Shown: positions 14,506 to 22,278 of the stretch, one piece after another | Layout: each line of letters starts with the position of its first letter | Numbering within the stretch: the stretch's first letter is position 1 | NCBI GenBank assembly: GCA_964554185.1 | Contig: CAZKNJ010000025.1 | Location: forward strand, 1 to 24,212 | DNA length: 24,212 nt | From: CAZKNJ01 sp964554185 | GTDB lineage: Bacteria > 4484-113 | Reading direction: 5' to 3' | Program-made: the position numbers and the translations under genes | Notes under the pieces: model-generated | What the model saw: the letters and a program-made list of their open reading frames with translations, nothing else | The model's database searches: none | Told to the model about the DNA's origin: nothing

Positions 14506-17181
14506 ATGCGACACAAGCTGCTGATAATCCTGGCGGCCATGCTGGCCGCAATGATGCTTTCATCCTTCGGGCCGGCGGCGGAAGACCCAGCCCCGCCCGA
14601 TGAGACCCCAGCTGTGGAAGAGGCTGCGCCCGCGCCGGAGGCCCCGGCGGAGCAGCCCAAGCCGGAGGAGAAGAAGGAAGAGAAGTGCGCCTTCGACAAG
14701 GCGCTGGAGGGTTTCAAGTGCGTTGAAGGCCTATTCAATGTGTACTACAACGAAGAGGAAGAGAAGTGGCTGCTGGAAATCCGCCCCGAGCAGTTCGGCC
14801 AGATCTACTTGCTGAACATCGAGGTGGAGCGCGGTGACGGCTACTTCCTCGATTCGGGCGCGATGGAGGACAACTTCCCCTTCTACTTCGAGAAAGTGGG
14901 GAAGAAAGTACACTTGATGCAAAAGAACGTGGCCTACCGCGCTTCAAAGAAGAACCCGCTGGCGCGCGCGATTGAGCTGGGAGTGAACGACTCCATCCGC
15001 GGAGTTGCTCAGATTGTGGGCGAGCCGCATCCAAAGACGGGGAATGTGCTCATCGACCCGGGGGAGCTGTTCATCCAGGACTTCACCGGCATCGGCGCAG
15101 CCCTCGGCCAGTTCGCGGGCTACATGTTCGACGGGCAGGATAGCCGCTTCGGCTTTATCAAGACATTCCCCCGCAACACCGAAGTGCAGGTTATCGCGCA
15201 CTACCGCAATCCCCAGCCGGAGGCTGCCAGCCCCGCGTTGCCCGACCCGCGCAGCCTGACCCACTACTACCGCTACAGCATGTGCCGCCTGCCCGACCCG
15301 GGCTACAAGCCGCGCTACGGCGACGACCGCATCGGTTACTTCATGACGATGTACATGGACTACGATGACATGGCCGCCGACCTGCCGTACAAGTACTACA
15401 TCCAGCGCTGGCGCCTGGAGAAAATGTACCCGCACCAGGCGGTGAGCCCGCCCAAACAGCCGATCGTCTACTGGCTTTCCAACACCATTCCGCTGGAGTA
15501 CCGCGACGCGGTGCGCGACGGGATACTGGAGTGGAACACCGCTTTTGAGAAGGCTGGAATCAAGGACGCCATAATCGTCAAGCAGATGCCGGACGACGCG
15601 GACTGGGATCCGGCGGACATCCGCTACAACGTGGTGCAATGGATTGTGATGCCGGGCGAGGGCTACGCCGTGGGCCCGTCGGTGGCCGACCCGTTCACCG
15701 GCGAGCTGTACGCGGCGGACATCCGCATGTGCGCGGACATGATGCGCTACATCATCTCGTCGTACTACGAGGAAGCCGAGCCGCTGGCCGCTGGCAACAA
15801 GCCCGCGATTAAGCTGCCCGGACTTCCGGGCGCGCGGCCCCAGTACGACGACAACTATGTGGCGGGCAAGATGCGCGAGGCGTCCTTCGGCATGAGCGTG
15901 GAGTTCGCCCGCAGCGGAATGCTGCCGGACTCGCCGGAGGGCAAGAAGTTCATCCACGACGCCATTAAGGACCTGACCACCCACGAAGTAGGACATACGC
16001 TGGGCCTGCGCCATAACTTCAAGGGCAGCACCGTCCATAGCCTGGCGGCGATGCACGACCCGGGCATTACCAATCCGGAAGGAGTCTCCGGCTCGGTGAT
16101 GGACTACAACACGGTGAATATCGCGCCCAAGGGCCGCAAGCAGGGATCGTACTGGCAGACCACGCTGGGAAGCTACGACTACTTCATCATTGATTACGGC
16201 TACCGGACCATAGACGCGGAGACCCCGGAAGACGAGATTCCGGTGCTGGACAAGCTGGCAGGGCTTACGGGGCTGGAGAAGACTCCCTACGGCACCGATG
16301 AGGACGCCGCCGGAATGTCCGTCCTCAGCGTGGACCCGCTGTGCAACATGTGGGATATGGGCAACGACCCCATCGCCTTCTGCCGCGAGCGCATTGAAAT
16401 CGGCAAGGAGCTGTACTCCAAGCTGCCCGAGTTCGAGAAGGACGGCGAGCGCTACCAGAAGCTGCGCTGGGTTTTTGCCAACGTGATGTACCCCTACTGG
16501 GCTTCCAGCATGTTGGTGCCCAAGTATTTTGGCGGCCTCTATGAAGACCGGGCGCATATCGGCGATCCGGGCAACCGCCTGCCGTTTACGCCGGTGTCCG
16601 CCGCCAAGCAGCGCGAGGCGATGAACTTCCTCAAGGAGTACATCTTCAGCTCCGACGCGTTCAAGTTCCCGCCCGAGCTGATGCGCAAGCTGGAGGCTGA
16701 GCGCTACGATACTTTCAGCGACGACTGGGCACGCGAACGTGATGACTACCCGCTGCACGCAATGGTCAACAACATCCAGATGCGGGCGCTGGCGCGGATG
16801 TACGATCCACTGGTGCTCCAGCGCATGCTTGACCTGCCGTTGCTCTACGAGAAGGGCGAGGAGCCCTTCACCATGGCGGAGATGTTCCAGCAGACGCGCT
16901 TCGCTATCTGGGATGAAGTCTACCAGCAGGTGAATGTGGACGGCATACGCCGCAACCTGCAGCGCGCCCATCTGAACATCATCTGTGGCATTGCGCTGGG
17001 TTATAACGGCGTGCCGCCAGACGCAGCCAGCCTGGCGCGGGCCGACCTGACGGCGTTGCGCGGCCAGATTGCCGCGTCGCTGCGCAAGGGTGGGCTGGAC
17101 GCCATGACCCAGGCTCACCTGGAAGAGTGCCTAACGCGCATCGATGCGACCCTGGAAGCAGGCATCCAGCGCGGGCTCTAG
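14506..17181 (+). CDS. Secreted zinc-dependent metalloprotease (DUF5117/DUF4953 type)
   Basis: An 891-residue exported protease. Residues 1-25 are a signal peptide (MRHKLLIILAAML...), followed by a Pro/Glu/Ala-rich linker to about residue 60. A DUF5117-like N-terminal domain follows (IYLLNIEVERGDGYFLDSG, then the LFIQDFTGIGA region), then a zincin catalytic domain. The zinc site THEVGHTLGLRH has ligands H493, H497 and H503 and catalytic E494. A Met-turn-like SGSVMDYNTV lies about 35 residues later, which together look metzincin-like. The long C-terminal part is mostly helical. ATG 14506 is preceded by GGGAGGAGGG; an in-frame TTG at 14467 adds 13 non-signal-like residues and is rejected. Substrate unknown. 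It is followed after 27 nt by the GNAT gene. Confidence 0.88.
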   Translation: MRHKLLIILAAMLAAMMLSSFGPAAEDPAPPDETPAVEEAAPAPEAPAEQPKPEEKKEEKCAFDKALEGFKCVEGLFNVYYNEEEEKWLLEIRPEQFGQIYLLNIEVERGDGYFLDSGAMEDNFPFYFEKVGKKVHLMQKNVAYRASKKNPLARAIELGVNDSIRGVAQIVGEPHPKTGNVLIDPGELFIQDFTGIGAALGQFAGYMFDGQDSRFGFIKTFPRNTEVQVIAHYRNPQPEAASPALPDPRSLTHYYRYSMCRLPDPGYKPRYGDDRIGYFMTMYMDYDDMAADLPYKYYIQRWRLEKMYPHQAVSPPKQPIVYWLSNTIPLEYRDAVRDGILEWNTAFEKAGIKDAIIVKQMPDDADWDPADIRYNVVQWIVMPGEGYAVGPSVADPFTGELYAADIRMCADMMRYIISSYYEEAEPLAAGNKPAIKLPGLPGARPQYDDNYVAGKMREASFGMSVEFARSGMLPDSPEGKKFIHDAIKDLTTHEVGHTLGLRHNFKGSTVHSLAAMHDPGITNPEGVSGSVMDYNTVNIAPKGRKQGSYWQTTLGSYDYFIIDYGYRTIDAETPEDEIPVLDKLAGLTGLEKTPYGTDEDAAGMSVLSVDPLCNMWDMGNDPIAFCRERIEIGKELYSKLPEFEKDGERYQKLRWVFANVMYPYWASSMLVPKYFGGLYEDRAHIGDPGNRLPFTPVSAAKQREAMNFLKEYIFSSDAFKFPPELMRKLEAERYDTFSDDWARERDDYPLHAMVNNIQMRALARMYDPLVLQRMLDLPLLYEKGEEPFTMAEMFQQTRFAIWDEVYQQVNVDGIRRNLQRAHLNIICGIALGYNGVPPDAASLARADLTALRGQIAASLRKGGLDAMTQAHLEECLTRIDATLEAGIQRGL

Positions 17182-17208
17182 GCGAACAGCCAAAAGGGGG
17201 AGCTGAAC

Positions 17209-17991
17209 ATGAGCGGAATTGAGATCCGCGGGATGGACGCGCAAACGGAGTACTTCGTTGCCACCTGCAGCCACGTCAACGAGTCCGAGGGGATTGACGC
17301 GGCCGGCAAGCGGCGGCTGGCGTGGCTGAAGGCGATGCAGCCGAAAGGCCTACGAGTGCTGACGGCGATGCGCGGTGAAGAGCCTATGGGCTGCGCCTAC
17401 CTGATGCCGGTGGAAGCCTGCCCCTGGGGGCCGGCGGGCGAGGACTTGATGGTTATGCCCTGCGTGTGGGTGCCGTCTCGGCTGCAGAAGCAGGGAGCGG
17501 GCACGGCGCTGGTGCAGGCCGCGGTGGAGGCGGCGCGCGCGACCGGTCTACAGGCGCTGGTAACCTTCGCTTACGAATGGGACTTCTGGTTCATGCCCGT
17601 GGTGTTTTTCAAGAAGATGGGATTCATCGAAGCGGCACGGGAGGGGCAGTCAGCGCTGATGTGGCACTTGTTTGACGCCGACGCCAAGCCGCCCGCCTTC
17701 CTGGAGCGATGCTACGAATTCTCGCCGGTTCCCGGCAAAGTGGTCATTGACCTGTTCTACAACACGTTCTGCCTGACCAGCGACATTGAGGCGCAGCACG
17801 TACGCGAGGTCGCAGCTGAGTTCGGCGACCGCGTGGTGCTCAACGAGCACGGCGTGAACGACCAGGCGGAGGCAATGGCGTTCGGGCTGTCGCGGGCGAT
17901 CTTCCTCAACGGCCGCAGCGTGTTCTGGGGCTACGAGGCGCCGAAAGACGGCCTCCGCGCGGAGATTGAGCAGGAGCTGGAAGCGCTGTAG
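17209..17991 (+). CDS. GNAT N-acetyltransferase with YoaP-like C-terminal domain
   Basis: A 260-residue cytoplasmic protein. The N-terminal half is a GNAT fold: VMPCVWVPSRLQKQGAGTAL gives the beta4 strand and the acetyl-CoA loop (Q-x-x-G-x-G-like, QKQGAGTAL), and FFKKMGFIEA is the usual late GNAT motif. The C-terminal ~90 residues (VVIDLFYNTFCLTSDIEAQHV onward, ending in LNGRSVFWGYEAPK) resemble the YoaP-like thioredoxin-fold domain, with a single Cys in FCLTS rather than CXXC. Acetyl-acceptor unknown. A good AAGGGGGAG ribosome binding site precedes the ATG. It lies 27 nt after the metalloprotease gene and is probably cotranscribed with it. Confidence 0.8.
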   Translation: MSGIEIRGMDAQTEYFVATCSHVNESEGIDAAGKRRLAWLKAMQPKGLRVLTAMRGEEPMGCAYLMPVEACPWGPAGEDLMVMPCVWVPSRLQKQGAGTALVQAAVEAARATGLQALVTFAYEWDFWFMPVVFFKKMGFIEAAREGQSALMWHLFDADAKPPAFLERCYEFSPVPGKVVIDLFYNTFCLTSDIEAQHVREVAAEFGDRVVLNEHGVNDQAEAMAFGLSRAIFLNGRSVFWGYEAPKDGLRAEIEQELEAL

Positions 17992-17996
17992 GGGGA

Positions 17997-18025
17997 TTGA
18001 CAGCCACAGCATTAGGGAATAGTAT
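17997..18025 (+). promoter_or_regulatory. sigma70 promoter directly after the GNAT gene
   Basis: A perfect TTGACA (17997-18002) and TAGTAT (18020-18025) are separated by exactly 17 nt. Initiation near 18032 would leave only about 4 nt before the ATG at 18036, which explains the absence of a ribosome binding site. The TTG of the -35 can be mistaken for a start codon of the downstream gene. Confidence 0.6.
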
Positions 18026-18035
18026 CCGCGCTGAA

Positions 18036-19406
18036 ATGAACACTAGATGGCTGATAGCTTGCTTGCTGACACTGACGATGGGACTGGCAGCCTGTGCTGT
18101 GGCGGCTGCCGCTGAAGACGCGGATGAAGCGGTCACCGCATTTGACGTGGCGGACGAGGTGGCGCGCATTGCGGCGGAAGGCGAGCTGTGGCCGGGGTAT
18201 GATCCCACCGATTTTCCGCTGGCGCTCTACGACGGGAAGGACACCTATCTCTTCAACCATCCGTCGCCGCTGGAGGGATTCGTTCCAGTAGAAGGCCGCG
18301 AACGCACTTTCATCTACACCGGGCAGCACGAAGCGATGCGGGCGAATACGGGCCTAGACTTGGGCAGTGTGCAGACCGCGACCGTAATGCTGGACATGAT
18401 GGGAGACAAGAGCCTGCGGGCGGTGGCGGCGGTGGCGGTGCATGAGCTGTTCCACGTCTACCAGGCGGCGCACCGCGGGCAATGGCCCTATGCGAACGAG
18501 GCGGAGCTGTTCACCTATCCGGTTGCCGACGCGGGGATTCTGACGCTGCGGAGGCTGGAAGCGGAAGCCTTGCGCCGGGCGCTGGACGCTGAACAACCAG
18601 ACGAGCGGCGCGGCTGGGCGCAGCGGGCGCTGGTGTTGCGGCAAGAGCGATTCGTCCGGATGCCCGAAGGGGCTGTTCAGTACGACCGGGGCAACGAGTT
18701 GATAGAGGGCACGGCGCACTACATCCAGGCGAAGGCGGAGCACAATCCGGATTTGGTGATGATTCCGCCAGAAGGGTTCGGTGCGGAGCAAATGCGCCCG
18801 CGCACGTATGCCGTGGGGAATGCGCTAGCGCTGCTACTGGATGAGTTCAGGCCGGTGTGGAAACAGCAGCGGGCATCTGGGGATACTGCCGCGTTGGATG
18901 AGATGCTGCGCGAGGCCCTTGCCGGGACCGAAGGCGTGGAGCCGCCGGATTTCACCGCGGAGGAGCGCGCAGCCAAAGCGAGTATGGCACAGACGGACGC
19001 GGAGGCTGTAGTCGGCAAGCGAGAGGAGATGAAGAGCAGCTTCCTGGCCCAGCAGGGATTCACGGTAACGGTGATGGCTTCGGGTGAGCCGCTGTGGCCG
19101 CAGGGATTTGACCCGATGAACGTGCAGGTGCTGGGCGGAGGCGAGGTGCTGCACACGCGCTGGGTGCGCCTGGGCAGCGATGATGCGTCGCTGGAAGTGC
19201 TGGACCGCTGGTCGCTGACCGAGGCGGCGGGGGAACATCCGCTGTTTGACGGTGTGCGTAGCATCACCGTGCGGGGGCTGCCGGGAAAGCCGCTAGTCAG
19301 CATGGTGGAGGGCAGGCTGAAGGTGGAGGTCGCCGGTTTCACCGGCGAGTTCGCTAACGCGAAGGTGGAGGCTATGGAAGATGGGCTGTTGATCACGCTA
19401 CGGTAG
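18036..19406 (+). CDS. Exported HEXXH metallopeptidase-like lipoprotein
   Basis: A 456-residue protein. Residues 1-20 end in a perfect lipobox LAAC (C20), so it is probably lipid-anchored, although signal peptidase I cleavage a little later is possible. The zinc-binding motif HELFH is at residues 136-140 (AVHELFHVYQ), and a downstream helix ELIEGTAHYIQ provides Glu224 as a probable third ligand, the gluzincin arrangement. The C-terminal ~130 residues look beta-rich. The ATG at 18036 is preferred to an in-frame TTG at 17997 because only it begins a signal peptide. It lies 44 nt downstream of the GNAT gene. I do not recognise a named peptidase family; substrate unknown. Confidence 0.75.
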   Translation: MNTRWLIACLLTLTMGLAACAVAAAAEDADEAVTAFDVADEVARIAAEGELWPGYDPTDFPLALYDGKDTYLFNHPSPLEGFVPVEGRERTFIYTGQHEAMRANTGLDLGSVQTATVMLDMMGDKSLRAVAAVAVHELFHVYQAAHRGQWPYANEAELFTYPVADAGILTLRRLEAEALRRALDAEQPDERRGWAQRALVLRQERFVRMPEGAVQYDRGNELIEGTAHYIQAKAEHNPDLVMIPPEGFGAEQMRPRTYAVGNALALLLDEFRPVWKQQRASGDTAALDEMLREALAGTEGVEPPDFTAEERAAKASMAQTDAEAVVGKREEMKSSFLAQQGFTVTVMASGEPLWPQGFDPMNVQVLGGGEVLHTRWVRLGSDDASLEVLDRWSLTEAAGEHPLFDGVRSITVRGLPGKPLVSMVEGRLKVEVAGFTGEFANAKVEAMEDGLLITLR

Positions 19407-19438
19407 GGGAGCTCCTTCACGTGTCTTGCATCGGTTGC

Positions 19439-19447
19439 TGGTATCAT
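19439..19447 (+). promoter_or_regulatory. Extended -10 promoter of the bacteriohemerythrin gene
   Basis: TGGTATCAT differs in one base from the TGGTATAAT in front of frr. Initiation near 19454 gives a leader of about 40 nt that includes the GGAGG at 19479-19483. No convincing -35 was found. Confidence 0.5.
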
Positions 19448-19492
19448 TGAGCCAGCGGGGCTGCCAATTCTGCCGCATGGAGGTTTGTGCAA

Positions 19493-19912
19493 ATGTTGAT
19501 CGTGTGGTCGGACGACATGTCAGTCGGCGTGGAGTTGATTGACGAGCAGCACAAGGAGCTGTTCGCGCGCATAAACCGCTTGCTCGCCGGGCTGGGCGAA
19601 GTTGGCTCCGGCGCGGAGCTTGCGAAGACGATGGCATTCCTGCAGGACTACGTGGTACTGCACTTTGACGCGGAAGAAGAACAGATGACGCAGTACGATT
19701 ACCCGTTTTACCGCGAGCACAAGGACGCGCATGTGTGGTTGATCAAAGAGGTCAGCGAGATGGCTAAGCAGTTGGCAGCGGACGGCCCGAGCGAGGGGCT
19801 ATATGTGCGGGCGGAGAAGACGCTGGTGGACTGGTTCCTCAGCCATGTGCGCAAGACCGATATGAAGATGGGGTCGTTCCTCAAGGGCAAGCTGGAGCAG
19901 TTGCCCAGCTGA
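19493..19912 (+). CDS. Bacteriohemerythrin
   Basis: A 139-residue four-helix-bundle di-iron protein that reversibly binds O2. All expected iron ligands are present at the expected spacing: H20, H57, E61, H76, H80, H118 and D123, within IDEQHKELF, LHFDAEEEQM, HKDAH and HVRKTD. The N-terminal MLIVWSDDMSVGV strand is typical. ATG 19493 has GGAGG 9 nt upstream; an in-frame GTG at 19487 has spacing too short. The TGA overlaps the ATG of the methyltransferase gene (TGATG), so the two are probably translationally coupled. Its role could be oxygen sensing, delivery or protection; no signalling domain is attached. Confidence 0.95.
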   Translation: MLIVWSDDMSVGVELIDEQHKELFARINRLLAGLGEVGSGAELAKTMAFLQDYVVLHFDAEEEQMTQYDYPFYREHKDAHVWLIKEVSEMAKQLAADGPSEGLYVRAEKTLVDWFLSHVRKTDMKMGSFLKGKLEQLPS

Positions 19913-20597
19913 TGTCTGAGCGCAAGAGCAGCGGGAGGCGCATCATCACTGACAGCGGGCGCGCCAAAGCGTATGACCTGGAGCGCGTGCGCAACTGCAT
20001 CATCGTGGGTGACGCGCTGGAAGTGCTACCCAAGCTGCCGGCGGAGTGCGCCGACTGCGTGTTTATCGATCCGCCGTACTTCCTGCAGCTACCGCCGAAA
20101 AAGCTCAAGCGCTGGAAAGTGAACAGCGAGGTGGAGGCGGTGGACGACCAGTGGGACAAGTTCGCCTCGTTCGCCGAATACGACGAGTTCATTGAGCGCC
20201 TGCTCACTGAAACCAAGCGCGTGATGAAGCCCAAGGCCACTATCTGGGTCATCTCCACCTATCACAGCATCTTCCGCATCGGGAAGGTAATGCAGGACCT
20301 GGGCTACTGGATACTCAACGACGTGCTGTGGGTCAAGAACAACCCGATGCCCAACTGGCTGGGGGTGCGCTTCACTAACGCTACCGAGACGCTCATCTTC
20401 GCGGTCAAAGACAAGGGCGTAAAGGGCTACACCTTCAACAAGGCGGCCGCCAAGGAGTTCGGCGCGGGGAAGGTGGGGGCGAATGTGTGGACGCTGCCGC
20501 TTTGCACCGGCAAGGAGCGCCTGCGCAATGAAAAGGGAGAGAAGGCGCATTCCACCCAGAAACCGCTGGAGCTGCTGCGGCGCGTCATTCTCACGTC
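19912..20597 (+). CDS. DNA methyltransferase, CcrM/HinfI-like (beta class), 3' truncated by gap
   Basis: The first 228 residues of an SAM-dependent adenine-N6 methyltransferase. Motif IV is DPPY at 53-56. VEAVDDQWDKFASFAEYDEF, LGYWILNDVLWVKNNPMPNW, TLPLCTGKERL and AHSTQKPLELLRRVIL match, from memory, the arrangement of CcrM and M.HinfI, so GANTC is the predicted target. In beta-class enzymes the SAM-binding motif I (FxGxGT) follows this point, and here it lies in or beyond the N gap. Normal length is about 350 residues, so roughly a third is missing. It is a translational partner of the hemerythrin gene. No restriction endonuclease gene is visible beside it on this side. Confidence 0.88.
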
Positions 20598-20697
20598 NNN
20601 NNNNNNNNNNNNNNNNNNNNNNNNNNNNNNNNNNNNNNNNNNNNNNNNNNNNNNNNNNNNNNNNNNNNNNNNNNNNNNNNNNNNNNNNNNNNNNNNN
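20598..20697. other. Assembly gap (100 N)
   Basis: Exactly 100 consecutive N, the usual placeholder for an unknown gap. The methyltransferase gene enters from the left and the cyclic-nucleotide-binding gene (minus strand) enters from the right, so both lose their 3' ends. The true distance is unknown, and the relative orientation of the two sides depends on the scaffolding. Confidence 0.98.
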
Positions 20698-21095
20698 CGG
20701 CAGAGCTCTTCAAAGTCCGCCTGCTTAATGGTTACCAGCTTGCACTCGGTGCGCGCCACCACGGAAGCAGTGCGCTCCTTCTGGCCCAACAGGCCCATTT
20801 CACCGAAAAACGGCCGCTCTTTCGCCGTGAGCATCACTAGCGTCTTGCTCAGCTCATCGTACTCCTGGCTGGCGAGGAGCGTAAGCTTGCGAGATATCTC
20901 CACGGTTCCATCCAGCAAGATATACATCTCGTCGCCGGTGTCACCCTCGCGAATAATAGTATCTGAGGCCTTGCACTCGACAATCGCGCAGGCGGAGGCG
21001 AAGCGCGCAAGCTGCTGGGGGGAGATGTCCTTGAGCAGATATACCCCCTTCAGGTCCTCCGGTTTCACCGAAGTAGAGCTGGATACGAGTGCCAT
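20698..21095 (-). CDS. Cyclic-nucleotide-binding domain protein, 3' truncated by gap
   Basis: The first 132 residues are visible. After about 20 residues, LLKDISPQQLARFASAC begins a CNBD, followed by IIREGDTGDEMYILLDGTVEIS and the phosphate-binding cassette PFFGEMGLLGQKERTASVVA, where Glu and Arg are the usual cAMP/cGMP contacts. The remainder of the domain and any effector lie in or beyond the gap, so it may be a stand-alone CNBD, a Crp-like regulator or part of a larger enzyme. The ATG at 21095 lies 12 nt after the TGATATAAT promoter, so the leader is only about 5 nt. Confidence 0.85.
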
Positions 21096-21107
21096 ATCCT
21101 GTAGGCG

Positions 21108-21116
21108 ATTATATCA
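21108..21116 (-). promoter_or_regulatory. Extended -10 promoter of the CNBD gene
   Basis: The minus strand reads TGATATAAT, 12 nt before the ATG at 21095. Initiation about 7 nt downstream would leave a leader of about 5 nt. No good -35 hexamer is present. Confidence 0.55.
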
Positions 21117-21185
21117 CGAGCAGTTGACGCGCTGGCCCCATTGCGTTTGACGGCAGGCCTTGCGCGGCGCTGGCCGAGACCGCTG

Positions 21186-21194
21186 TGCTAGAAT
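21186..21194 (+). promoter_or_regulatory. Extended -10 promoter of the WecA-like gene, overlapping a GANTC site
   Basis: TGCTAGAAT is an extended -10 with one mismatch in TATAAT. It would give a leader of about 47 nt. A GAATC (GANTC) at 21191-21195 overlaps the -10, and a second at 21243-21247 touches the start codon. Confidence 0.45.
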
Positions 21195-21247
21195 CCACTG
21201 GTTAGGGGTGTTGCACGCCCAACCCGCTCGGAGAAACCACCTGAATC

Positions 21248-22270
21248 ATGACGCTACTCATCGTTGTAACGGGCACGGGGGCTTTTGCGGTGGCGCTGAT
21301 TCTGACGCCGCTGCTGCTGCTGCTCTGCCGGAAGTACAAGCTGTACGACCCCGGAGACCCGCGCAAGGTGCACCGGGGGGACAAGCCGCGGCTGGGCGGG
21401 TTTGCCCTGTTCGCGGCCACGCTCTTCGCGGTGGCATACACGGCGATGATGCTCGACCCGGACTTCATTCCGCTTTCCCGGATGCAGCTCACTGCGTTTA
21501 TCGGAGGCGGAGTTCTCTTCTTCGCGCTGGGCTTTATTGATGACATCTGGCATCTGTCCGCGCGGGTGAAGTTCCCGCTGCAGATACTCTTCGCGCTGGG
21601 CGTCGCCTGGGCGGGGATAAGCTTCGGCACCTTGTTTGGCACTGTGGCCATCCCCGTTTGGCTGGACTACGTGCTGACCGCGTTCTGGATTGTCGGCATT
21701 GTAAACACCATCAACTTCATTGACGGGTTGGACGGGCTGTCCAGTGGCGTCAGCGCAATCGCCTTCCTCGCGATCCTGATACTGTCGCTGGCGAAGGGCG
21801 ATTACTTCTTCACGCTGGTGAGCCTGGGAATGCTGGGAGCTCTGCTGGGATTCCTGCCGTACAACTTCTACCCGGCGCGGATATTCGTCGGGGATGGCGG
21901 CGCGCTGCTAATGGGGTACTACCTGGCAACGGTATCCATTCTCGGTTTTTTCAAGCAGACAGCACTTATTGCATTCTTGCTGCCCGTGCTCATTCTGTTA
22001 GTACCAATCGCGGATACGGCGTTCGCCATCATCCGGCGTCTCGTTGGTGGTAAGCCGATAACCGCGCCGGACAAGAAGCACATCCACCACCGTATTCTCT
22101 TTCTGTTCAACCGGCGCTACCGCCACCAGCTCATCCGTAGCGGCTTGTCCGTTGATGAAGCCACTCGGTCGCTGATTGAAGGGCTGGCGCACCGCAATAC
22201 CGTGCTGATTCTCTACGCCGTCTCGGCGGTGTTCGGCGCGGTTGCGGTGGTGCTGGGGCTGCGCGGGTGA
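21248..22270 (+). CDS. WecA/TagO-like undecaprenyl-phosphate sugar-1-phosphate transferase
   Basis: A 340-residue polytopic membrane enzyme of the MraY/WecA family. It loads a HexNAc-1-phosphate onto undecaprenyl phosphate to begin a surface polymer. Visible are KVHRGDKPRLGG near the first loop, the Mg-binding GFIDDIWHLSARVKF (from about residue 95), NFIDGLDGLSSG (from about 156), FVGDGGALLMGY (from about 213) and the HIHHR loop (about 278) characteristic of WecA/TagO rather than MraY. About ten hydrophobic segments fill the rest. Ribosome binding is weak (GGAG 14 nt upstream of ATG). It is followed after 8 nt by the potassium channel gene. The sugar donor (UDP-GlcNAc or another) cannot be read. 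Confidence 0.93.
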   Translation: MTLLIVVTGTGAFAVALILTPLLLLLCRKYKLYDPGDPRKVHRGDKPRLGGFALFAATLFAVAYTAMMLDPDFIPLSRMQLTAFIGGGVLFFALGFIDDIWHLSARVKFPLQILFALGVAWAGISFGTLFGTVAIPVWLDYVLTAFWIVGIVNTINFIDGLDGLSSGVSAIAFLAILILSLAKGDYFFTLVSLGMLGALLGFLPYNFYPARIFVGDGGALLMGYYLATVSILGFFKQTALIAFLLPVLILLVPIADTAFAIIRRLVGGKPITAPDKKHIHHRILFLFNRRYRHQLIRSGLSVDEATRSLIEGLAHRNTVLILYAVSAVFGAVAVVLGLRG

Positions 22271-22278
22271 GATAGCTG

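Noticed and set aside
14944..17118. A 724-codon open frame antisense to the metalloprotease gene
   Set aside because: GC-rich codon bias on the plus strand opens the opposite frame. The plus-strand protein has a signal peptide, ribosome binding site, zinc motif and Met-turn; the antisense product has none of these and an odd His/Val/Arg-rich composition.
19912..21095. Methyltransferase and CNBD open frames read continuously through the N run
   Set aside because: The frames across the gap are artefacts of translating N; residues after the gap in one frame are antisense of the gene on the other side.
19493..21095. A defence island (methyltransferase plus CNBD effector)
   Set aside because: Only a partial methyltransferase and a partial CNBD protein are present, separated by an unproven join. 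No nuclease, cyclase or toxin is visible.
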